This document shows positions 7,441 to 11,974 of a stretch of 11,974 nt of DNA, piece by piece. The stretch covers positions 1 through 11,974 of the forward strand of contig JAHDHT010000037.1 of the NCBI GenBank assembly GCA_020631175.1. The letters are read 5' to 3'. Each line of letters starts with the position of its first letter. Position 1 is the first letter of the stretch. A program made the position numbers and the translations under genes. Source of the stretch: Chitinophagales bacterium. Its GTDB lineage: Bacteria; Bacteroidota; Bacteroidia; Chitinophagales; JAHDHT01. The notes beneath the pieces were generated by a model. That model did no database searches. It saw only the letters and a list, made by a program, of their open reading frames with translations, and was not told where the DNA came from.

Positions 7441-7587
7441 TCACCGGCTATCCATTGCAACGCACAGTCGTTTCAAAGACTTCAGCATATACTTTGCTGG
7501 TCTTCCTTCGTCAGCCTGCTCAAAATATTGCTTCAGTCTATTCAACAACTGAGGGTTTCCATTACTATCCGGGCTAGAATAAACCAT
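7441..7587 (-). CDS. Doubtful small ORF, 48 residues, unknown function
   Basis: This lies in the 312-nt gap between the ferredoxin and the β-barrel gene (7393-7704), where I see no other gene. From the ATG at 7587 it encodes 48 residues with a balanced composition and an amphipathic basic helix (about residues 14-42, containing LLNRLKQYFE and MLKSLKRL). Codons upstream of that ATG give only low-complexity Tyr/Ile/Val sequence and are probably non-coding. I do not recognise the protein. It could be a small hypothetical protein, a remnant, or chance. Confidence 0.3.
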   Translation of the reverse strand: MVYSSPDSNGNPQLLNRLKQYFEQADEGRPAKYMLKSLKRLCVAMDSR

Positions 7588-7643
7588 CTTGTTACGGATA
7601 TATGCATATGGAAAATATAAATATATAACGTTTGTAACTATTG

Positions 7644-7674
7644 TTGAATTAACGTAATATTTGATATACATTTA
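7644..7674 (+). promoter_or_regulatory. Candidate promoter of the β-barrel protein gene
   Basis: TTG at 7644-7646, a 20-nt spacer, and TACATTTA at 7667-7674 fit the Bacteroidota pattern TTG-N17-23-TAnnTTTG with one mismatch at the last base. The ATG lies 30 nt downstream. Confidence 0.4.
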
Positions 7675-7704
7675 AGCATCTAATAATCTTAAAATTCAAA
7701 TTTT

Positions 7705-8232
7705 ATGAAATCACTGCTAACAGCACTCGTATTCGCATTATTTACAATTCCCTCATTTGCTCAAGTTGATGTTTCTGTTAACCCAATCGGATTATTATTT
7801 GGCGACATCGGAATATCAGGAGACTTCGCAATCTCAGAAGACATTTCAGTTGATGGACAAATTAACTACACCTCCCGAAGTTTCCTTTCAAGTACTGTGA
7901 CAGGTTTTTCTCCTACTGTCATGGGAAAGTATTATTTCGATCCAAATAATGGAGCAGATAAATGGTATGCCGGAGTATTTACCGGAATCCGAACATTGGG
8001 ATGGGAAGATACTTCACTTGGTGAAATTGATTTCTTCAGCTTTGGATTAGGTTTCGCAGGCGGATTCAAATGGGTAGCGGATTCGGGATTTTTAGTGGAT
8101 ATTAATGCCGGATATGGAAGAGCCTTTATCGCTAATTTTAAAGATTCGGATGGAAACGAAGCCGATGTAAGCGGTTTCCCATTTGGTAATAGTATTTTCC
8201 AGGGTAAACTTGGTGTTGGTTGGAGATTCTAA
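7705..8232 (+). CDS. Small outer-membrane β-barrel protein
   Basis: The protein has 175 residues. Residues 1-19 form a signal peptide ending SFA-Q. The mature part shows alternating hydrophobic/polar strands rich in Gly and aromatics, ending with the terminal strand KLGVGWRF. A C-terminal Phe is the usual BAM recognition residue of outer-membrane β-barrels. The size suits an 8-strand barrel. The opening 'VNPIGLLFGDIGISGDF' resembles porin-like or DUF3575-type Bacteroidota proteins, but the subfamily is not certain. Its function is unknown; a structural or sensor-like barrel is the usual guess. It is a single gene, with a candidate promoter just upstream and a strong terminator 43 nt after its stop. 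Confidence 0.85.
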   Translation: MKSLLTALVFALFTIPSFAQVDVSVNPIGLLFGDIGISGDFAISEDISVDGQINYTSRSFLSSTVTGFSPTVMGKYYFDPNNGADKWYAGVFTGIRTLGWEDTSLGEIDFFSFGLGFAGGFKWVADSGFLVDINAGYGRAFIANFKDSDGNEADVSGFPFGNSIFQGKLGVGWRF

Positions 8233-8275
8233 TCTCGATGTATTTTAATTTTACTTCAAACTGACAATAATATTC

Positions 8276-8314
8276 AAAGGGGACACAATAATTGTTTCCC
8301 CTTTTTTTATTTTT
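8276..8314 (+). terminator. Intrinsic terminator after the β-barrel gene
   Basis: The stem AAAGGGGA/TCCCCTTT is extended, after one mismatch, by ACA/TGT, and closes an AT-rich loop. It is followed directly by a seven-T run and a further TTTT. This is a canonical rho-independent terminator on the plus strand. It also shows that an ATG at 8292, inside the hairpin, is not the start of the next gene. Confidence 0.92.
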
Positions 8315-8336
8315 ATATGCACATAAACCAAACATT

Positions 8337-9170
8337 ATGAAATATTTATCTACGATCTTCATTATCCTTTTTTCAATTAATTTCATAAATGCTCAGTGTG
8401 TTGATGAAAACACTGTTATTAATTATAATATAGGAGATGATGCATATGAAATAGTAAAAGAAAATGTAAACTGGGAAACAGCCGCTGCCTGCGCAGCAGA
8501 AAGAGGAGGTTATCTGGCTGAAATAAATTCGCAGGAAGAAAATGATTCCTTGTTTAATTTTATAATCGCAAATGTTTTTCCAAATGCTACAATTGCTCCG
8601 GATGGAGGAGGTGGTTCTTACATCTGGATAGGAGGTAATGACATCGCCGAAGAAGGAGTCTGGATATGGGACGGTGATAATAATGGAATTGGTAATCAAT
8701 TTTGGCAAGGTACCACAAGCGGTTATGCTGTAAATGACTTATACAACAATTGGGGTAATGAACCGGATAATTTTAGTCAGCAACACGGTCTGGGTTTAGC
8801 TTTATCGGATTGGCCTTTAGGAGTTGCGAGCCAGTGGAACGATGTAGATATAGGTAATAATTTATTTTATGTTATTGAATATTCTGATACTTCAACAGTA
8901 GAACCAATGGATACTACAATGACAACTTCCATTAATGAATCTTCATCAGACAGGATTAATGTTTTTCCAAATCCTGCTAAAGAAGTTTTAAATATTTCTT
9001 TTAATTCAAATGTAATAGATCAGGTTGAGGTTTTTAATATTAATGGGCAGGTACAATATTTTAATACTTCGCTAAATGCCCGTAATAAAATTAATATTGC
9101 TAATTGGGAAGCTGGAGTTTATTTTGTCTTAATTAATAATGAAAAGCCTCTTCGTTTTGTAAAGGAGTAG
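8337..9170 (+). CDS. Secreted C-type-lectin-like domain protein with T9SS sorting domain
   Basis: The protein has 277 residues from the ATG at 8337. The in-frame ATG at 8292 is rejected because it lies in the terminator hairpin and would precede a typical signal peptide (residues 1-19, ending NAQ). A C-type-lectin-like domain spans about 27-182. It has W46-x2-A...C52...GGYLAEINS, WIGG (97-100), W109-I-W111-DGD, NNWGNEPDN (137-145), W167-N-D169 and a final YVIEY (178-182). The sugar/Ca2+ motif is EPD instead of the mannose-type EPN. A linker rich in Thr/Ser (about 183-202) joins a type A T9SS sorting domain (about 203-277, with VFPNPAKEVLNI and GVYFVLI). It is exported through the Sec and T9SS pathways to the surface or medium, and probably binds a glycan or another surface ligand (inference). 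No partner gene is adjacent. Confidence 0.88.
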   Translation: MKYLSTIFIILFSINFINAQCVDENTVINYNIGDDAYEIVKENVNWETAAACAAERGGYLAEINSQEENDSLFNFIIANVFPNATIAPDGGGGSYIWIGGNDIAEEGVWIWDGDNNGIGNQFWQGTTSGYAVNDLYNNWGNEPDNFSQQHGLGLALSDWPLGVASQWNDVDIGNNLFYVIEYSDTSTVEPMDTTMTTSINESSSDRINVFPNPAKEVLNISFNSNVIDQVEVFNINGQVQYFNTSLNARNKINIANWEAGVYFVLINNEKPLRFVKE

Positions 9171-9195
9171 AAGACCGAATTCTAGCAACCAAATT

Positions 9196-9225
9196 TTCCC
9201 GACCGAAGCGGAGGGAACTTTCGGT
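9196..9225. repeat. Two interleaved short inverted repeats downstream of the lectin-like gene
   Basis: TTCCC (9196-9200) pairs with GGGAA (9213-9217), and ACCGAA (9202-9207) pairs with TTCGGT (9220-9225). The arms alternate A-B-A'-B', so both cannot form as simple hairpins; they would be alternative structures or a pseudoknot. No T-tract follows, so it is not a standard terminator. Confidence 0.4.
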
Positions 9226-9266
9226 TCGAATGGAATAAAGTAATTAAAAAAACAACCTCTTTACGA

Positions 9267-9283
9267 AACCAAAAGATTTGGTT
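9267..9283. repeat. AT-rich hairpin AACCAAA/TTTGGTT in the convergent gap
   Basis: A perfect 7-bp stem with a 3-nt loop (AGA) lies between the convergent lectin-like gene and feoB. It lacks a T-tract on either strand, so it is at best a weak 3'-end structure. Confidence 0.35.
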
Positions 9284-9325
9284 CATCTAAGCTCCAAACA
9301 ACAGCCAAATCCCCATCGCGCCTTG

Positions 9326-9427
9326 GCGTCTTTGCGGTAAAAAAAAAGAAAACCGATTTCTCTTTGCGTCCTCTGCAGTAAAAAAAAGAAAACCGAATTG
9401 TCTCTGCGTCCTCTGCGGTAAAAAACA
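9326..9427. repeat. Tandem repeat, 40-bp period, about 2.5 copies
   Basis: Copies begin with GCGTC at 9326, 9366 and 9406, an exact 40-bp period. Each has a core GCGTC-(T/C)TNTGC(G/A)GTAAAA. In the first two this is followed by a long A-run and GAAAACCGA; the third stops after GCGGTAAAAAA. The core resembles the 'GGCGTCTTTGCGGT' sequences scattered through many bacterial genomes, whose translations give spurious 'TAEDAKD'-type peptides. It begins 2 nt beyond the feoB stop codon, in the feoB 3' region. Confidence 0.85.
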
Positions 9428-9429
9428 AA

Positions 9430-11418
9430 TTAAAATAATTGATAAGCGATCAATGCCGCTATATATGCAATCGCGGTCATAAAAATAAATTGTAAAATCG
9501 GATACTTCCAGGAGTTGGTCTCTGATTTTACAATGGCCAATGTACTCATACACTGCATGGCAAATGCATAAAACAACATTAATGAAAGTCCTACACCAAA
9601 AGTAAATCTTGGTTTGTTAGAATTAGGAAGTGTTTCATTTTTCATGGCTTCCATTACTGTTTCCTCTTCATCTCCTCCTGCAGCATAAATAGTCGCTAAA
9701 GAACCAACAAAAACTTCGCGGGCAGCAAAAGAACTTAATAGTGCAATACCAATCTTCCAGTCGTAGCCTAAAGGGGCAATTGCAGGTTCAATAATTTTCC
9801 CCAAATATCCGGCATAAGAATATTCAAGCCGAACAGAAGATTCATTGGCTTCTTTATCCATTCCGGCAACTTCAGTCTTTAGAATTTGCTCGTTTAAAAA
9901 AGATTCAGATCTCGGACTAAACGAACTTAGCACCCACAAAACAATACTAATTATGAAAATTATTTTTCCCGCTTCTAAAATAAATGTTTTTGCCTTTCTG
10001 AAAACCTCATAAAAAACATGATTCCATTTCGGCCACTGATAAGCCGGTAATTCTAAAACCCACTCCGATGACTCATCTGATCGTATAAATCTATTTAAAA
10101 CCCAACTTGCAAATAAGGCCATAAAAAAACCAATCAGATATAAGCCTAATAAAACCAATCCCTGAACTTCAATTATTCCAAAAAGCTTCATAGATGGAAT
10201 AATTAGTGCAATTAAAATAGCATAAACCGGTAGTCGCGCCGCACAGGTCATGAAAGGCGTTACTAATATGGTAAGTAATCTTTCTTTTTCATTTTTAATC
10301 GTTCTTGCTGCCATTATTGCCGGAATAGAACAAGCAATTCCACTTACTAAAGGCACCACACTCTTACCGTTCAATCCGAATTTACTTAACAGGCGATCAC
10401 TTAAAAAAGCAACTCGTGCCATATACCCGGAAGATTCAAAAATGGCAATAAATAAAAAAAGTAAAACGATTTGCGGAAGAAAAATAAGTACACCTCCAAG
10501 ACCGGGAATAATTCCATCCGAAACCAACGAACCTAATAAATTGTCTCCTATTAAATTCGATGCCGCTGTACTCAATGTTCCGAAAAAGCCATCAATCCAA
10601 TCCATTGGATAGGCGGCAGTTTTATATAAAATCTGAAAAACCAGAAAAAGTAAGGCGGTTAAAAATATAGCTCCCCAAAAAGGATGCGCTAAATAGCGAT
10701 CAATTTTTCTTGTATTATCCAGATATTGCTCTTCAATCGGAGATTTATAAAACTCAGGTATTAATCCATCAATAATTCGATTTCTTTTGCTCAGATCTGT
10801 TTCAAGACTAATTTTGTTTTCGTTATTTGACAAAGTACCCGGATCGATTTGATTTAATATCCAGTCTTTATAAGTATTCTTTATTTCATCGTTTATTAAT
10901 TCATCAAACGAGCTCCTTGAGAAAGTTTGAGGAATACTTAACGCATCATTTTTAATGATTGTTCGAAGCGAATCAAAACGGTCGTCATCACGTGCATTGG
11001 TAAAAACAACCGGGCAACCTATTTGATTTTTTAGTTTCGTTAAGTCAATTTCAATATTTCTTTTGTCAGCCTGATCTTTAAAATTTAAGACCATCATCAT
11101 TGGAATTTGAAGATCTGCTAACTGGGAAAATAACAGCATACTTTGTTTAAAATGAATACTGTTCATGATGAAAATTAATCCATCCAAAGGCTCCTGACTA
11201 TTGAGAATACTTTTTACTGCAACCTGTTCATCTTTAGTTTCAGGAATTAATTGATAAATACCGGGAAGATCAATTAATGTTGCTTCTTCAAAAATTCCGG
11301 AACGTTTTTCCACGGTAACTCCGGGATAATTTCCGGTTTGTTGTCGAATTCCGGTAAGTGCATTAAATAGGGTGCTTTTCCCGCTATTGGGATTACCAAT
11401 CAGGCCGTATCGCTTCAA
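9430..11418 (-). CDS. feoB: Ferrous iron transporter FeoB
   Basis: The protein has 662 residues, a usual size for a FeoB without a fused FeoA. It takes up Fe2+ across the inner membrane. The N-terminal G-protein domain has G1 GNPNSGKST (8-16), G2 T35 in YPGVTV, G3 DLPG (50-53) and G4 N112-x2-D115. A helical linker domain (about 165-240) precedes the membrane domain with two Gate motifs: SGIACSIPAIMAART (359-373, C363) and PFMTCAARLPVYA (388-400, C392). A further conserved Cys is C623. The start is TTG at 11418: it overlaps the feoA stop as TTGA, and the next Met (residue 85) would delete the G1 and G3 motifs. It forms an operon with feoA and probably shares that promoter. The 40-bp repeat lies directly downstream; no classical terminator was seen. 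Confidence 0.95.
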   Translation of the reverse strand: MKRYGLIGNPNSGKSTLFNALTGIRQQTGNYPGVTVEKRSGIFEEATLIDLPGIYQLIPETKDEQVAVKSILNSQEPLDGLIFIMNSIHFKQSMLLFSQLADLQIPMMMVLNFKDQADKRNIEIDLTKLKNQIGCPVVFTNARDDDRFDSLRTIIKNDALSIPQTFSRSSFDELINDEIKNTYKDWILNQIDPGTLSNNENKISLETDLSKRNRIIDGLIPEFYKSPIEEQYLDNTRKIDRYLAHPFWGAIFLTALLFLVFQILYKTAAYPMDWIDGFFGTLSTAASNLIGDNLLGSLVSDGIIPGLGGVLIFLPQIVLLFLFIAIFESSGYMARVAFLSDRLLSKFGLNGKSVVPLVSGIACSIPAIMAARTIKNEKERLLTILVTPFMTCAARLPVYAILIALIIPSMKLFGIIEVQGLVLLGLYLIGFFMALFASWVLNRFIRSDESSEWVLELPAYQWPKWNHVFYEVFRKAKTFILEAGKIIFIISIVLWVLSSFSPRSESFLNEQILKTEVAGMDKEANESSVRLEYSYAGYLGKIIEPAIAPLGYDWKIGIALLSSFAAREVFVGSLATIYAAGGDEEETVMEAMKNETLPNSNKPRFTFGVGLSLMLFYAFAMQCMSTLAIVKSETNSWKYPILQFIFMTAIAYIAALIAYQLF

Positions 11419-11660
11419 TTATCCGTTTTTGACTTTATTGATTCTACTAAAATCTGTTGAGCTGTATAGTTTCGAATGCTAATCATTCGGTTTGATGCAG
11501 AAATCGTTAAAGGTCCGGCCCAATTCGTAGAAGATTCCATCTGAATTGTCGTGCCGGGCTCAAAACCTAAAGCCATCATTTGCAAACGAATGCTTTTGTT
11601 TTCAGGAAGTTCCTTAATTTTGGCTTGCTGCCCCTTTTGAAGTTCATTTAACGCTTTCAT
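11415..11660 (-). CDS. feoA: Ferrous iron transport protein FeoA
   Basis: The protein has 81 residues with an SH3-like FeoA domain, a small cytoplasmic partner needed for FeoB function. Family features are LQKGQQAKIKEL near the N-terminus, the 'RLQMMALGFEPGTTIQM' segment (25-41) and ISIRNYTAQQILV near the C-terminus. The ATG at 11660 is well placed. Its TGA stop overlaps the feoB TTG start by 4 nt, which implies translational coupling. A promoter-like site and two inverted repeats lie in the 66-nt gap upstream. Confidence 0.93.
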   Translation of the reverse strand: MKALNELQKGQQAKIKELPENKSIRLQMMALGFEPGTTIQMESSTNWAGPLTISASNRMISIRNYTAQQILVESIKSKTDN

Positions 11661-11661
11661 A

Positions 11662-11680
11662 ATTTAGACAGATTCTAAAT
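11662..11680. promoter_or_regulatory. Candidate operator 1 of feoAB, dyad ATTTAGA-N5-TCTAAAT
   Basis: A perfect 19-bp inverted repeat, with TTAG-N7-CTAA at its core, begins 2 nt upstream of the feoA ATG. From the promoter position it would cover about +1 to +19 of the transcript. TTAG...CTAA half-sites are also found in DtxR/IdeR-family operators, but the internal spacing differs from the classic box, so the regulator is not identified. Confidence 0.5.
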
Positions 11681-11685
11681 AAGCA

Positions 11686-11713
11686 CAAATGTACTAATAT
11701 TTAGTAAAAACAA
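11686..11713 (-). promoter_or_regulatory. Candidate feoAB promoter
   Basis: On the minus strand, TTG at 11713-11711, a 17-nt spacer and TACATTTG at 11693-11686 match the Bacteroidota promoter TTG-N17-23-TAnnTTTG exactly. A second TTG at 11719-11717 gives a 23-nt spacer. Transcription should start near 11680, about 20 nt before the feoA ATG. Confidence 0.55.
11692..11706. promoter_or_regulatory. Candidate operator 2 of feoAB, dyad TACTAA-TAT-TTAGTA
   Basis: A perfect 15-bp inverted repeat lies between the -33 and -7 elements of the feoAB promoter, touching the -7 box. Its centre is 28 bp from that of operator 1, and it contains the same CTAA and TTAG half-sites in the opposite order. Binding there would block RNA polymerase. 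Confidence 0.45.
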
Positions 11714-11726
11714 GATCAATATAATT

Positions 11727-11974
11727 ATGCAAAATGGTATTCTAATCATGTTTCTTTCTTTCATTGTTGCTTGTGGCTCAGGTAATAAAGTAAAACAGGA
11801 AGTAAATTCAACTCAAAATCAAGATTCAAAAATGGAAATAGTGTATTTCGGAGACCCAATGTGCTCCTGGTGTTATGGCTTTACACCCGAGTTAAAGGCC
11901 GTTCAAGATGCTTATCCAGATGCTGATTTCAGAGTAGTTTTGGGTGGCTTAAGACCCTATGGAACAGAAACAAT
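11727..11974 (+). CDS. DsbA-family thioredoxin-fold lipoprotein, C-terminus cut by the window edge
   Basis: The frame is open from the ATG at 11727 to the right edge, giving 82 residues; the rest lies outside the window. Residues 1-16 form a lipoprotein signal peptide with lipobox I-V-A-C16, followed by GSG and a polar tether to about residue 35. The thioredoxin-like part then starts with MEIVYFGDPMCSWCYGF, with the redox pair C46-S-W-C49, and continues to GGLRPYGT (73-80). This pattern matches the DsbA/FrnE-like group (COG3531 type) with a CxWC active site. It would act as a membrane-tethered periplasmic dithiol oxidoreductase or isomerase; many family members lack a signal peptide, so the lipid anchor is notable. 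It is divergent from feoAB with only 66 nt between them. Confidence 0.85.
   Translation, partial: MQNGILIMFLSFIVACGSGNKVKQEVNSTQNQDSKMEIVYFGDPMCSWCYGFTPELKAVQDAYPDADFRVVLGGLRPYGTET

Noticed and set aside
8292..8336. Upstream ATG extending the lectin-like protein by 15 residues
   Set aside because: It falls within the terminator hairpin and would put a non-signal sequence before a standard signal peptide.
8373..8708. Minus-strand ORF of 111 residues
   Set aside because: It is antisense to the lectin-like protein, which has clear signal peptide, domain and sorting signals.
9287..9553. Reverse-strand ORF with TAEDAKR- and PQRRQG-like peptide
   Set aside because: It translates the 40-bp tandem repeat and the 3' end of feoB in another frame; this peptide pattern is a known product of spurious ORFs over dispersed repeats.
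10250..10612. Plus-strand ORF of 120 residues
   Set aside because: It is antisense to the FeoB membrane domain, whose conserved Gate motifs show the true coding strand.

Overview
The window comes from a Bacteroidota chromosome. The evidence is a secreted protein with a type IX secretion (T9SS) C-terminal sorting domain, a very large secreted β-sandwich-type surface protein, promoter-like sites of the phylum's TAnnTTTG form, weak or absent Shine-Dalgarno sequences, and an AT-rich composition. Order and genus cannot be fixed from the sequence. No rRNA, tRNA, CRISPR array, prophage or transposase gene was seen.

Left part, minus strand (1-5844): the N-terminal 665 residues of a giant secreted protein that runs off the left edge; a signal-peptide, coiled-coil, single-membrane-span protein followed by a strong hairpin terminator; and a tight two-gene unit of a membrane-anchored FMN glutamate-synthase-like protein followed 2 nt later by a DEDDh exonuclease/GIY-YIG nuclease fusion that starts with TTG.

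Middle part, plus strand (6013-9170): a divergent promoter region, then a type-2 (thioredoxin-reductase-like) ferredoxin-NADP reductase and a [2Fe-2S] ferredoxin in one operon. After a gap of about 310 nt holding only a doubtful small reverse-strand ORF come a small outer-membrane β-barrel protein with a clear intrinsic terminator, and a secreted C-type-lectin-like protein with a T9SS sorting domain.

Right part (9171-11974): a gene-free stretch with hairpins and a 40-bp-period tandem repeat; the iron(II) uptake pair feoA-feoB on the minus strand, overlapping by 4 nt with a TTG start for feoB; and a divergent, right-truncated lipoprotein with a DsbA-like CSWC fold.

How the genes may work together: reductase plus ferredoxin should form an NADPH-to-ferredoxin electron chain, and the divergent FMN/Fe-S glutamate-synthase-like protein is a plausible but unproven acceptor. 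FeoA/FeoB import Fe2+, and their promoter carries two inverted repeats that look like operators. Most of the region is core and surface metabolism. I did not find a clearly new multi-gene system; the most notable unexplained items are the feo promoter dyads, the 40-bp repeat, and the redox gene neighbourhood.
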